Source: Thereva unica (taxonomy: Eukaryota > Arthropoda > Insecta > Diptera > Therevidae). Taken from it: a DNA stretch of 64,000 nucleotides. This document shows positions 1-12,367 of the stretch, piece by piece. The stretch lies in the NCBI GenBank assembly GCA_949987705.1, contig OX465281.1:3822001-3886000 (forward strand), read 5' to 3'. How positions within the stretch are numbered: the first letter of the stretch is position 1; each line of letters starts with the position of its first letter. A program made the position numbers and the translations under genes. Under the pieces are notes generated by a model. It was not told where the DNA came from and did no database searches. It saw only the letters and a list, made by a program, of their open reading frames with translations.

Positions 1-30
1 GCAACCTTCTTACAAACGTTATTTTTCCAG

Positions 31-3000
31 CACTCAGGATGCTTGCACATCCAAATACGACTGCGACACTGAATTGTTCCAATTTGGATTTTGGATGTTA
101 AGAAACGTTCCGATAAATCTGGACGACCAATTGTTAGTAAACCTTTTGTCTTTTGTTTAGTTCTAACTCAACTCGCAAACCATCTTCAGTTCTAAACAAG
201 AAGAAGTACGCCTCAACTCCTTAAAGGTGAAAGTTTCCATTCCTCGTTCTTCGTTGTTTGAGAATTTGGTGCTTCGTGGAATACATTGGGAAGCTGATCT
301 GTACAGTGAGACTGGGCACACGTTCCATGGCCCGCCCTGCATCCTGAAAAAAAGTAAAAGTAAATAGTAGTAGTTCAGTAGTTTTGTGCGCATAGTTAGT
401 TCTGTGTATTGTAGAGCTTGCATACATTCTAATATTGGACCACAAAACAAAATTGGAACTGATAGCTGCCAAGAAAGAAGAGTGTATTGAGCAACGGGAA
501 CTATATATTGATTACTTAAAGTAAGTTGCAGCATTGTAGTGGAAAGATAACTAGTTTTCATCGATATTTCTTCTATTTAGAAAGACTAATCAATTTCCAG
601 TGGAAGAGGCTCTTCCTCGTATCGCTGTAAAACCCGTTGTGAGACCGAAGAAACCACCAGAAGTGCCGCCGCCGAAAGGTGGCAAATCAAAGAAGTCCAA
701 CAATTCGAAGCTATCAACGAAGCCGAAGGAAATTATTACCGTTCCTCCTGAAATAGGCACGAATGATCTTTTGGATGTGGAGCAGGAATTTCTGGAGCTG
801 GAAGAAGCAAGATACTTAGATTATTTGGTTCGATTGAACCCGAAATCCTTAGATATGGAACAGTTTGAGGTATTTTATAGTTTGATAGAATTGCACTTGT
901 TGTGGTGAAGTATTGAGTCCCAAAGCACCGTGGTCACTTTGCTTGATCTATTGTACTGAACCCCTATACGTCATATTTGTGGGTTAGAGAACAATGAAGG
1001 CGGAAACAATCGGCAGTCTTTAGATAAACAGTACGGCGGGAGAGTAGGCAATGAGGGGGAGTGATGTGGCGACTACGATCGAGTGAGCTGCTGATGATGC
1101 TTTGAGAGTACCGATGGATCAGCAGCTCACTCGATCGTAGTCGCCACAAAGCTTAAAATTGAAGTTATGTAACCCACAGAATTACATCTTCAACCGCTTC
1201 TACCGCTTTGAAATGTGTTTTCGCCCCCAGTCGTGAGCATACTTCTAGGAGTGTGTGACCTCTTGCGTTCGTTTGTCGACTGCCCCATTCGACAACCCAA
1301 GCATTGAAATCGCCGGCTGTTATTTTCGGGCCATGGCGGCTAACCTTTCCAACATCGAATCTTACCCATCTAGTGTCAGACTTGGTGCCGCATAGCAGCT
1401 GAAGACGAGTATTCCGCCTACGTTTGTCCGGCATGAACCGACGTGTCGTTCTTTGCTATACAAACATCGCTATGCAGGTTTCTATACTGCTCACAGAGCA
1501 TCGTAGATTTTCTCTTTAAGTGCGGTTCGTGCAAGCAGATCCTGTGCCGCTTGACAATAGTTTAGATTTACCTGCAAGAATCTTTTTAAATGTCTCCTTG
1601 TACACCAGGCACCTATTATTCTCGGTAGAGTGAGCGTCATGTTCACCATTCCCCTTGTCCCTACATAGGAGGCATTTGGGACTCTTATTGCATTCCCTTG
1701 CACCATGTTCCCCGTCCCCGCACTTCCAGCATGGCTTCTTCATATCCTGAGTACGTGTACATTTCGTCGCTATATGCCCAATCCGAAGACATTTGAAGCA
1801 CCTGTTTGGCGCTGTTTGCTCCAGTATCCGGCAGCAGGGAAGGCGGTTGATTTTTTACGCCTGGTGCAACTGCACCATTTGCACCTATGAAAGCCTGTGT
1901 CTAATCAGGATTTGCTTCGCGATCTCGCTTTTAGGCTAGGTTTGCTTGCGCTTTAACTTTACAAAACTCTCCCGCTAAGGCTGCTTCTTTAAGCTTCGTA
2001 CTGCTTAAACTTCTGGTAGATGGCCTTGTTGGGCGTCATTGCCACCATTCTTTACATATCTACCACCCTCATCACCTGATGCAGGATGTTTTTCGGTGTA
2101 CTTCCCTAGCTATTTCAAGCAGAATCCTGGGCTCCGCAAATTTATAGACCACAATAAAGGCCCCTATGTCCTTCTGTAAGCCTTCATATATCAAGATATA
2201 TGTAATAGGTGGTCACTGTACTGCAACTTCAGAACAGAAGCGATCAAGGTGTTTCTCTCCGAATTATTGATTTATAATAGTGCAACTGGTACAAACTGCA
2301 AATCAAGATCTATGGCACCGTGTCGGAAGGACAATGGAAAAAGACACAAATACTCGGTGCAGTTCCTTTTATATATGAAAATGAAGGCACGGTAACGCTT
2401 TTCCAATTTTTGGTTTTTTGAAGCGTCACGTCCATTTGAGCCCGGTGCAAGTGCACCATTTGCACCTATGAAAGCGCCGCTCTTGTCCGGCAGACAAGCC
2501 AGCCAAGGTGGATCTTTCCTGCGCTTGCCACTGGAAGGCTTATTTTAACCGTCTACGTACCATCGTATGCCTTCCTGGCTCTAGTGTCAGTGCCGTGAGT
2601 TCCAGCAGCCTCACAGTGCCTCGCAAACCTCTTTCTTGGTGACAATCTAGTCCAGATCCACTCGCTGATTGACATCTTGATCTTTTATTTCTGATCCTCC
2701 GTCTTGCCCTTAGAAGGTCGCCCTTTTAGGTTCGTCTAATGCAAGTGCCACTGTTTTCCAATTCCGTTAAGGAAGCATACGTCCTGGCTTTTTGGAGGAT
2801 GTCCCTATACGGCGTCTCGCTTGCTACTGTTATAATGAACGCGTCAGGAATTTTTTGGGACTTGTCATCTTCTTTTCTAGGCGATCTTATATTCCACCAT
2901 AATCCAAGCGGAGCTTTTCTTTTCGACGGCTCTTCTTCCAGGAGGTTAGAGGACTCCCTTTTTCTTGGTTTTTTCGCTCTTTCTCCCTCTGTTATTTGTC

Positions 3001-6000
3001 TTTGGGGCGCTCTGTGTGGGATGCATATCTTCGTTATATTCCCGATGAGGTTTACTGGATTCCACCGAACAACTGGTATCCACTGGGAGATCCTGGAGCT
3101 GAGAGCTGTCGCGCAAAACAGAGTCCGCTGGAGAGCAACTGTTTCCGCCCTATGTCCCATGAGGGATTAAAGCAGCGTAAAGAAGAAGAGAAGACTGTAT
3201 TCACGGCTTTGCTTCCCAATCCATCTTTCCTAAAACTTTTCTTATTTTATTAGCTTCTGAACTGTCTGCTCCTGCTCCTTCATGGCCTCCTCTTTTGCTT
3301 CCAAGTATTCGGCTCGGAGGTCCTGGCTATTGAGTACCACTAAGAGTTCATTTACAACAACGCTACACCCTGTGGATATCCTTTGGCTATTATGCCTCCA
3401 GAGACCTCTCAAAATGAGAGACCGGTGGTTTGAGAGTCCTCAGCATAGAGCCCAGTACTTATAGACTTCGTCTACTTAGGATCCTTGACATAGTGTCAAA
3501 GGATGTGTTGTCAAAGGCTTCTTCGTTATTGAAAAAGGCCCCTGGCGTCGTAACCCCTGTGTTTAGTTCTGCCCTGACAATCTGAGCACGAAGGTGCTGG
3601 AACTGACTAGATCGCTAAATTGAGTGTTCAGCAATCGAGGGAGTGCTCTAAAGGATCGTTATGATCGTGAGGTGGATGTTCCAACCTGAAAGCCTACAAC
3701 AGTTAATCAATGAAGTCAATATCTATTGGCAGGCTTAAACTTCATTTGTGACTGAGATAACGAATCATGTCCTAAACAAACGGTAACGTTCCGACGATCG
3801 CTACGTTATGAAGGAAAGTAGAGTGGAGGCTTGTGCAAACATCGGAATTCTCAAGTGTTTGAAACCAGCTTGCCATGATCGACGCCAAACGATCGTGGGA
3901 AATGAAACAAGCCATTTCTTTTACGAACTACGACTGCTAGTTTGCGCGCTACCTTTGATCAACAGACCAAGTAACTTTTGACCCAAATTGCGGCAACTTT
4001 TCTGCCGAACCTGGAATTAAATTTCGCCTGGCTACCGCTGTTCCAGGGCCTCAAATAATTTACTTTCTTAAAATAGTCAATAGAGTGTGAAGCAGCTAGG
4101 TTCATAGGGTATTATAGCCCAGGCGGGTTTCGTAATCTCTTATTACTTTTACTTATCTATTAAGCACACTATTTAATAACTTCCATTCCGTAGGTAAATC
4201 AAAGGCAATACATTATACTGGGCGGAGTCTATGAGTTCGAATTTGTGAAAAAGCCTGATCAAATCATATACGGAAATCACATAGTCATGAGCAACATAGG
4301 CAAACATAATAACGCAGAAAAAACAAATATCGAACTGGAATCGAGGAACAAAAGTATTTCTATGCTCATGTCGGAAGTTTTTAAAATCACATTTAAAGTG
4401 CCCAGCCATCTGAGCAAGTGGAGCACACCATTAGTATGCAAATGGATCCCGGGAGAAGCTGAGCAATTGAAAAAACAAGATAGTAACATTCACAAGGAAG
4501 ATATCATAGAAGATTTTGATCTTAACTCCATGCTAGAACCGTCACAGCTGGATGACATTAAGAAGCATCTCATTCCTAGAATAGGTTCGTCTAGCATACT
4601 CCCAGATCGGCTCCTTATCGAAACTGATATCCATTACAAGTTGAAAGCTGTCATCGACGAGGCCATGAAGTACATTGAACGAAGAAGAATTCCAGAGAAT
4701 TTGTTTACTATTTTCGAAGCTGTTCCCGCGGTGAAAGTTGTTTCGAGTGCAAAAAAGGCGTCTTTGACTAAGCACGAAACTGAATCGAAGAAGTTTTCTG
4801 ATATCCTCAGGGAATTAGAGGCTGTGAAAGTTGAAAGGAAGGCGCTGTTAGATAAATTCCAACAGCATTTTCTGCTCAAAGGAGGTGCTTCTTCCTATAG
4901 GGAGACTCAAAGCAAACCCCATTTTCCCGATCTTGAACTACTAAGGAGCAGAGCTGGTGGTTACCTGCAACATAAACCGTCAAGATTAGGCAAATACAAG
5001 AAAACGGACAGTCAAATGAGCACACAGACAAATGCTGCACATAAGAAAGAAACTTTGCATGCAGAAGCAAGCAGGAGCAAATCTGGAATGATAGAAGCGA
5101 AGCATACGCGCAGTAGGAGAAAGTTGAAGAAGCACCACCACAAAAAGAGAATTAAGTCTCTAGAGGACGAAATTGTGGAAGATGCTTATGAAGAAGGTAA
5201 ATGCATGGAAAATATGTTCCTTAGATATAATATTTTCAAGGATACTGACCTGACATTGTGACATTTATACTATGTACTACCAGCGCCGGCCCTAGCCCTT
5301 GTTGAGGGTGGAGCGAGATTGTCTTTCGGCGCCCTTCGTTCGACACTTTCACTTCACATAAATTGTATTTCCAGTTATCCTAGATAAAACTTTTTTCGAG
5401 TACTGCCGGCCTGCCATTTCCTTACGGGATTATAACTCTCCTTTTGCAAGGCTTTACGGGCTGGGAGCCCCATAAGGATTGCGATGGTGGTTTTAGGATC
5501 ACAGGTCCGCCTGTAGCGGCAATAGAGGAAGTATGTTTTCTCAAAGTTGCTTCCCCGACGTTTCGCCAACAACACCACCTTCTTTGGAGGCTATTTGGTT
5601 GTTTGTCTTGCATGGTTGGGCATTAGGGCTTGCCCCAGCTAGTAAGGTTGAGATGGTGGAGAGAGTCACCTTCTCGTTAAAAGAGGCTTCTCCATTCTCC
5701 ATCAGCCCAAAATTGCAGTGTTCACCATCCTGACAACGTCATCTCTGTGAATTTTATGCGGTGCTCTTTTAGAGTATTCTCCACTCTTACACCCTTCTTT
5801 TGGACCCCTATCCTTTCAACATAATGCCAGTGGGTTCTTCTGTTACTAGCGCAAAGTACCCGATTACAAAAAGGCGGCAGGGCAGCTTGTTCCCGTCTAC
5901 AGGAACAAGGCTTAAGGTGGCCCATCATAGAGGGCGCACCGACCTCTACTGACCTGGGCTGTTCTGAGCCCTGAGCTAATTCGGCTACCGCCTCCAGAAG

Positions 6001-9000
6001 ACTTCCTTGCACGGTAACTAGTTGTTTCGTGGTCAGAAGAGTCTCCGGATTGTTAGTCGCAAGCACGCCAATTCTGACACTTTCCGCTATTTGACAGAAG
6101 GTCGGCTTTGGAGTCGTTCTAGACTTCATTATGGGTGCATCCGACTTTTCTGAAGGCTTTTCAAACCGTATGGCCAAAGAATTCGCCCTTTTCGCCGGGT
6201 TATTATGCCCTAGAGAACATCCAGATGATCTAACCCTCCTCTTATTAAGAAAATCGGTATCCCTTTCTTCCTCGGGGGCCACGCAGACCCTACTAGCCTC
6301 TACAAGAGAGTAGCCAGCTTCCAGATATCGTATAAAACGTTTTCGGGCTGCGCCACCGTCGTTTTTTCGAGTTGCCTTTTTCGAGTTATCTCGGTTTACG
6401 GGCTCAGACTGCCCTCGGTGAAGACTGCCCTCGGTGCCACCACCTTCCGAGGTCTTTGTTAGCCGTTCGCCCCCCGTTTTTATATAGTGTACTCTAAAAG
6501 ATGTAAATCTTGTGTACTTCCTTGTTAATATAATAAATAATAATAATACTTACTACTACCACATCTACTATCCTTTTTTTAGTTTCGACAACAATCGCCC
6601 CCAAATGGTCAACACGGCACATAGTGAAGTCAGTTTTTGATTCTGAAAAGAGTGAAATTACAATATGGACTAAAGAATTGGGTAAGAATTCCATGTAAGT
6701 AATATACCGAACCTGCAATAACATTTGCTCCATTTAGGCATCTATGGATTCGCTTTTGCACGATATGCACATTTTCCTTTCTTTAATTGGACCATGGTGC
6801 CTCATCACGATGAGTAAGCTTGTAAATAGTAAAATTGAGGTTTTAATTTAAAGTTCACTTAACAGTTGCAGTCGGATCGTGGTTTCGTTGAGGTCACAAT
6901 TCATTCAGATTGAAATTGAAGTAACAGAAGATGGATACTTCCCGAAGGTTACTGACAACCAAATTCGTTTTAAAACTGTTTGTTATCTTCAGACAGAAGA
7001 ACCGATTGAAAATTTAGCATTGCTAAAGAAGGTACGAACTAAGGAAGTTTTTAAATTTGATTTGATAAAAGTTTTAGGTTAGATGATTTTAAGTAAATTA
7101 ACTACTACTATTTTCCCCACTGGTCAAGCCATGTTTTCGTAAGGTCGTAAAGACTTCGCGCAGGTGCTTTCGATGCTCTTCCACACTACTTGACGCTACA
7201 CAGTCGTCGACGTATGAGAACATGTTCTCTTTCCTTCTAAGGATCTCGTGCATGAAACGCTGCAAGGTCTGACCTGCATTGCAGAGCCCGCAGATAATAT
7301 AGTATAAATCGTACAGCTCAGCGGGTGTTGTTATTGCTATCTTCGGGACATGCTCCGGTTCAATAGGTATCTTGTGATACGCTTTGATGAGATCGATAAT
7401 GGAAACAATTTTCTTCCAAAAACCGATTGTTGAGAAGTCCTAGATGAACGATATGGGATACCGATCCGGAACCGCATTTAAACGTCGCTAGTCGCCACAC
7501 AGTCGCCAACTACCATCCGCTTTCTTTACCAAATGCAGCGGTATATACCAGTTTCTCTTTGACGTCCGCAAATACCCATCTATCGTAGGTACTCGAACTC
7601 AGCCTTTGCTATTTTTAACTTGTCCGGGCAGTCTCCTGGATTTCGCAAAAATCGGTGGTCCTTTTGTTTCTATGTGGTGGATAACTGGATTTTGCGACAG
7701 GACTTTGTGATAACCGCCGACGGCATGGTAATCTTGTCTGAACTCTTGCACTAGATCTGCGAAGGGGTTTTTCGTATCTACGGTTTGATTCGTCTCACCT
7801 TTACTGACCTTACTGCACCTACCACGAAGATGTACGTATTCCAGGTATTCCGATCGATAAGCCGGGTACCTCGGATGTCCACTAACAACCCGAATTTACT
7901 AAGGGAATCCGCTCTGATGATGGCGCTCGTTGTGTGTGCAATAATGAAGTTCCAAGTAAACCTAGGCTCAACGTATTACGTTTGGTGCCGTACGTTGCAA
8001 TCTGCGTCCCGTTTGCCCCGTATAATTTGTGTCCTTGCTGTACTGGCTTCCTATCCTTTTTGTTTGGTGGAATAATGGAGACGTCAAGGCCCGAACCTAT
8101 CAAAAACTTCGTCCCCGTCAGCTCGTCTCGTATGAAGAGGCGTTTGCACCTTTCTCCACCCAATATCCCCTTCGTAGCTAGGTGGTCATCCCCATTTCCG
8201 GTGTCAGCGTCCTTCGGTCCTTTCATTGTCCGCGTCATTTAGTAGCTTTCCCCTTGAATTTTTTGTGGTAAAAACATATCCAGTCACGTGAGCGACTTTT
8301 GCTCCTCGATGTCGATCGTGGTCCACTGTAGCTGTGTGTGTGCTGGTGGGCTACTGTGCAGCGCTGAAATCGCTGCTGCCAACCTCTCGACCTTTTCTTC
8401 TAGTGCAGTTATTTGCGAGGGATGGTTGGAGGCTTTCTTGCAGGCTCCTTGTGCGTAAGATCATTGTTATGTCATCTTTATATCTCTCCCTAGCTCGACC
8501 TCTTGTGTCTACAGGTACATACGTTTCATCATAGTCTATTCCCGTTCGCCGTGAGCACCCTTCGATTTGCTGGAAAATCAACTAAATTCCATGTTTCGTT
8601 GTCGACCAATGATCATCATACATTGATTGCTTTCAAAGTTTCGCATCAGGGGGGTTATCCTGGAATGCGATTCGAAAGTTGGAAGAAAACGGAAGCCAGT
8701 TGCGATGCGATTTAGTTTTTGTATCGCTGAATGTGATCGCATCGTATTGAAATGATTTCTTAATAATAATCCGAAAAGCAGCTGTTTTCAGCCAACAAAC
8801 TTCACTTATCAACTTAATTTGGCGTTTTGATGCGAATAATTGTTTGAAAATTTAAAAAGTTTTTAGAATTTTTGAAAACAAACAAATAATTTCAACATAT
8901 CCGTCAATGGCTTTACTCACGGACTGAAATCCGATGACAAACGGACAAATTTGATTCGAATTCGCATTGGGCGATACCATTTTCTTATTTCCGAATTTCA

Positions 9001-9978
9001 TGACTTTCGAATCGCATTCCAGGATAACCCCCCAGACCTTGAAAGCGCATTTCTTCACTGTCACTGGTTCGGCATCAGACGGTTGAACAGTAAATGCGTA
9101 GTTGTTGACCCTAGTCGCAATTCTCTCTGAATATCCCCACTTCACGGTTAATTTGCGATGGTTGGTTGTTTGAGCTGCTATCGTTGCATGAATCAAAACA
9201 CGTCGTCGTTTGAAACGTTGGTTCAACTAAGTTGTCATCATCATCTGAACTGTATGATTCACCGGTTAATCTGCGATATCGATCACTTCTTCACTTTGCA
9301 GTTTTCTTGGGACTCCTTGATCCTACCATTCCCTAATCCTGATCAAATCGAATATAGTCTTTTCATTTCAGACACTTCAGGACAATAACTTCAATATATT
9401 CCCCGAGAAGGATGCTGTGATCTACATTCCAGGTGAAAATAATTCCTTCATACATACAACAGACATAATAATCCAAATAATCTTACCCAGATGCACTCGA
9501 GAAGCACTTCTCCCTAGAATTCCACACATACGAGTGTATGGGGCTTTGCTGCACGTACATGCAGTACTGCAAGTCAAACTGGAACAAATACGCACCACGT
9601 CGCATTTGTATAATTAAATGCGGCGACTTGCGAGAGGACCTGGCTACTCTAGAGGATGTTAAAATCACTCCGGAGGAGGCTTTGTTCGTGACCATTACTA
9701 CGTTACCTAAAGAGCTTCAGTCTAATGAGATTCTGTTAGATTACAATCCCAGCTGGAAAAATATAAGGGTAAAATGTTGTTCAAGTTTGGAATTGGCTGG
9801 TCTTACAAGCAACTTTCACTCTTTCTTCTTAATCTAGTTCAGTGCGGACCTGTGGATCTTGATACAGACAAGCTATGCTACTATGATTAATATGTCGCGC
9901 CCCTCGAAGAAGCCGAGACTTTGTCACAATGTTATTACGCTTTTAAAAGCTATAAGGCCGCTTAGTTTTTCTGTGTGA
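31..9978 (+). CDS. DNAI7: DNAI7 (CASC1)-like axonemal dynein-associated protein, 3' part of gene
   Basis: Eleven exons join in frame: 31-132, 190-353, 415-520, 581-869, 4194-5196, 6583-6681, 6738-6813, 6872-7031, 9372-9432, 9491-9768 and 9838-9978 (stop TGA). Every intron has GT-AG borders and all phases match. About 825 residues are visible and the start lies upstream of the window. Seen: a FGFW segment and a PIPRS-SLFENLVLRG segment, a Lys/Pro-rich linker (RPKKPPEVPPPKGG), a charged segment leading into ILGGVYEFEF, a basic KKHHHKKR stretch, then FPFFNW, and NIFPEKDAVIYIPG near the C terminus. Order and spacing fit my recollection of the CASC1/DNAI7 family, which in known species is needed for axonemal dynein assembly or stability in cilia and flagella. 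In an insect this would suggest a role in sperm or chordotonal neurons (inference). The first visible donor is GTTAGT. Introns 4, 5 and 8 carry transposon relics. Family assignment is by eye. Confidence 0.7.
1066..1147. repeat. Perfect hairpin: 30-bp arms, 22-nt loop
   Basis: Bases 1066-1095 are the exact reverse complement of 1118-1147, with 22 bases between. The arms begin GTGGCGACTACG and contain no mismatch. It lies in the long fourth visible intron of the DNAI7-like gene, just beside a minus-strand LINE relic. No function can be assigned. Confidence 0.9.
1150..3000 (-). mobile_element. R1/LOA-like LINE relic: ORF1 with zinc knuckle, then start of endonuclease
   Basis: Read on the minus strand, 2726-3000 contains a Gag-like ORF1 segment (PDAFIITV, YRDILQKART). 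Bases 1516-1743 hold a CCHC knuckle, C-x2-C-x4-H-x4-C (CWKCGDGEHGAREC), followed by a second Cys-rich unit. Bases 1165-1434 encode an AP-endonuclease-like stretch with AGDFNAW and VEWGSRQTNARG. The order ORF1, knuckle, endonuclease matches one LINE copy inserted antisense to the host gene. Stops and frameshifts break it, and no reverse transcriptase follows, so it is dead. Confidence 0.75.
3060..3195 (+). mobile_element. 3' tail of RTE-like LINE family
   Basis: This encodes the terminal [20 protein letters not shown] of a LINE ORF2 followed by a GAA-rich tail. The same end occurs at 13150-13260 and 21850-21985. It is a severely 5'-truncated copy inside a DNAI7-like intron. Confidence 0.7.
3196..4193. 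other. Remainder of DNAI7-like intron; no gene seen
   Basis: About 1 kb of intron without a convincing coding frame. It ends in the acceptor at 4191-4193, which starts the largest visible exon. Probably old repeat sequence, but no family was recognised. Confidence 0.5.
5740..6400 (-). mobile_element. Retrotransposon ORF with DUF4780-like domain, relic
   Basis: On the minus strand an open frame of about 190 residues (5722-6282) extends further upstream in degraded form. It shows a helix like the one preceding DUF4780 (RYLEAGYSLVEASRV), a basic linker, then RIGVLATNNPE and LTTKQLVTVQGSLLEAV, and Cys-rich remains. This layout is familiar from insect retrotransposon ORFs carrying DUF4780. The C-terminal part is out of frame, so the copy is inactive. 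It sits antisense in the DNAI7-like intron between 5196 and 6583. The stretch 5270-5740 has no recognised content. Confidence 0.55.
7130..8240 (-). mobile_element. Ty3/gypsy pol relic: protease then reverse transcriptase
   Basis: On the minus strand, 7882-8238 encodes a retropepsin-like segment (RLFIRDELTGTKFLI, then GSGLDVSIIPP). The expected catalytic Asp is replaced by Gly (GSG instead of DSG/DTG). Downstream, about 7780 to 7130, are reverse transcriptase blocks: LVKKADGSWRLCGD, AYHKIPIEPE, TLQRFMHEIL, and the catalytic FSYVDD followed by SSSVEEHRKHL. A stop interrupts the RT. The order PR-RT and the motifs fit a Ty3/gypsy element, perhaps of CsRn1-like type. No LTRs were seen. It lies antisense in the last long intron of the DNAI7-like gene. 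Confidence 0.8.
8649..9033. repeat. MITE-like element with perfect 31-bp terminal inverted repeats
   Basis: Left end GGGGGGTTATCCTGG and right end CCAGGATAACCCCCC are exact inverted copies over 31 bases (8649-8679 and 9003-9033). Total length is 385 bp and there is no transposase. It lies in a DNAI7-like intron beside the gypsy relic. No clear target-site duplication was identified. Confidence 0.85.
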
Positions 9979-10061
9979 ATGTTATATTTGCTTTAATTTT
10001 ATTTTATGAGAAATGTTGTGCATGTTTTATAGAATTATAGTGTTATGAAAGAAAATGTTGA

Positions 10062-10067
10062 AATAAA
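10062..10067 (+). terminator. Poly(A) signal AATAAA of the DNAI7-like gene
   Basis: AATAAA lies 84 bases past the TGA stop at 9976-9978, in an AT-rich 3' UTR followed by an A-rich stretch. Confidence 0.65.
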
Positions 10068-10084
10068 TTCATTTTTAAAATAAT

Positions 10085-10400
10085 TGTCGTTGTCATTTAC
10101 GACTACTGCATGGGCAACGTTGAATCCGCTTAGATTCATTCTCTGGTTGCCCTCGATGTTCCTGTGACCATGTACCCGTTGAAGAGTTGTCCTGTATCTA
10201 TTGGCCTAAGATGTTAAAGAAAGCCTTTTCTGACAGGCTTCGATCAGCTTAGACGTTATGCAGACAAAGTCCAGCCAGCGCCATGATAGTCAGCATTTCT
10301 CTCTGGAAAACACTGGCAGAATTGGGCAGGCGCTAGTATGAAAACTCCAGAGCCGCCATCTCAATATGCTTAGAGCCATTTGTGTATAAAACTATATTAC
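10085..10400 (-). mobile_element. LINE RNase H fragment, relic
   Basis: On the minus strand this reads a degraded RNase H: LYTNGSK, then LPNSASVFQREMLTIMALA, then RVHGHRNIEGNQ. These correspond to the FTDGSK, SVFQAE and PGHxxIEGN blocks of LINE RNase H domains. It has stops and no neighbouring RT. It lies just downstream of the DNAI7-like gene. Confidence 0.6.
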
Positions 10401-10519
10401 AGTTCTTATCAAGCTAGAACTCGGCTGATTCGACTCTAGTGAGGATCTGGAACTTGTGTTAAAATTGAATTTCATATGTCTTTTTTACTCAAGGTCAATT
10501 TGTTACGATCCATCGACCC

Positions 10520-10700
10520 ATTCAACGGAAAAGGTTTTCTTTAGAAATGGCGTTTAATGTTCGTAAAAGAACTCGACTTTAATAAATCCACTGGTCCTTA
10601 CAGTATACCCCTTAGGCCCCTAAGGAATGTGGCTCACTCACCTTTTGCTAAACCTCTGCGCAAACTCTTTGCTATGTTATATACTTCTCTGGCTGGAGTT
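10520..10700 (+). mobile_element. CR1-like LINE fragment (start of RT)
   Basis: A degraded match to the segment [36 protein letters not shown] of the LINE at 39696-41794. [24 protein letters not shown] and similar pieces are visible across frameshifts. Confidence 0.55.
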
Positions 10701-12367
10701 GATCTAAGAACAAGCTTTTGATCAATCTGCCCATTCCAAAAAAGTACAACATCTCGATTTAGTTCAATATATCAATTACGCAAACCTGCAAGTGTGTTTA
10801 GGGAACAAACATGTCCTCTCCTCTCTTCTATGATCTCCTATAAAAACGAGTTTTGGAGAATTGGGACTGTCCTGGGAAATTCGTTAGGTATGGTTACCTT
10901 CATTCATTCATGAAAATTTCTGTTATAAGCACAAGCCCAGGCTGTAATATGCAGTGCTCGATACTTGATTACACTCATTAGAACATTTTTAGAGATAGAA
11001 ATAGGCGATAAATAGCTTCGTTACGTCGACATACTATGGAGGATTTTACGGGAAGCATCAAATTTTTCAACTTGAGCGAAGGAGAATGAGAGCAGACTTG
11101 AACTATAGCAAGTTTACGTATACGCACCGAGGATAATTAGTTCTCCACACATTATACGAGGAAAACTAAAGAGAAAGCGCGATCTTCAGAGATGAAAAGA
11201 GCTTTCAAATTGGATGGACCCAGGTAATCAATATATGTATTAGGTTCACAATTTGTGCAAGGAAGAAGCTATTTTAACAAGAAGACAGCACAGTCGTCTA
11301 AATAATGGTATGAATAGCAATCTAGTAGCAAACGCGGACAGATTGATATCGTCGTCATCGATAGAAGAAAAACTTCCCAAAAGTAAGTGTACTCCCTGAG
11401 GATCAAAATAAAAGAGTTATTTGAAAGATAAAGTCTACTAGTAAGAAACTGATTCCAGGAGAAAAACAGTATCGTACTTTCGTGGCTTGAATTCTAGCAG
11501 TAAGGACGCGCAGACTAAGTCGAAATTAGTGTGGGGCCGCCAATGGCTTCTGTGCTGAAAGTAGTTTCTTCTTGTTCCGTCCCTTAACATGGCCAAGGAA
11601 TTGTTGGGGTGCAATTGGAGTGTTTCCAAAACACTTGTTGGCTTGATTACCAAACATTGTGCCCTGAATTACCCACTTTTGGAGGATAGGAAGGGCGGAG
11701 CATAACACCTGCAGTCCTTGGCTTGAAAAAGGTGAGTGTGCCATTCATGTTGTCTATAAGTGCCGCGCGACAGCGCAGAGTAGGATTTCTTTGTTTAACG
11801 AGACCCTATTCGAACAGTCAGGTCTAAGCGATAGGCTACTAGACAGAGGGGTGTAGTTCAATACACTAGAGACTAGACGAAGGGGGCGCGGTGCTTTTGA
11901 ATCCAATATCTTAACAAAATAAAGGAACATACAGTGCGTTTTCATGACAGCTTGAAGCTTCCCGTACAAAAGTAACCGCTAGCAGCTCGATTGGATCGAT
12001 CAATAAGATTTTTCTGATCGGCCCGACTGCCTGTAATGTAAACCGAGCTTGAAAGTTTGAGTGCTCGAAATTGTTCAGCCGTAGTCATCAGTTACTCAAG
12101 AATTCAAGCTAATATGCCGATTCAAGTAGGTGTAGCATATATACACGCTCGAGTTCTCGAAATTTCCAAGCTTTCGAGCACTCAACCTCTCATGGAAAGG
12201 CGCTAAAAGATAACTTTTCAATAGTTTATCTATGTAAGGATGTCCGCGTCAGGGATAGTTTAAGGTGCGTGAAACTGTGCTCTCAAGTTTATCGGCTGTA
12301 ACAGTACCAGACTACCAGGTAAACAAGGAGGTGCACCGACCGCTAGATGAAGACCCCACCTAAGCGG
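10701..12367. other. Intergenic, repeat-derived; includes part of an unclassified repeat family
   Basis: No host coding sequence was found. Around 11440-11745 the minus strand resembles a repeat also present near 35270-35440 and, in part, 14940-15200 (for example ALPIL...KW and NKANKC-type phrases). The family is not identified. Confidence 0.4.

Noticed and set aside
2739..3170. 143-residue plus frame opposite the LINE ORF1
   Set aside because: The coding signal is on the minus strand (ORF1) up to about 3000. The end of the plus frame is the RTE-like tail. It is a shadow frame.
8351..8581. Ty1/copia RT fragment (GIDYDETYVPV on the minus strand)
   Set aside because: Only about 12 residues look like copia RT and the rest shows no match, so it is not enough to call an element.
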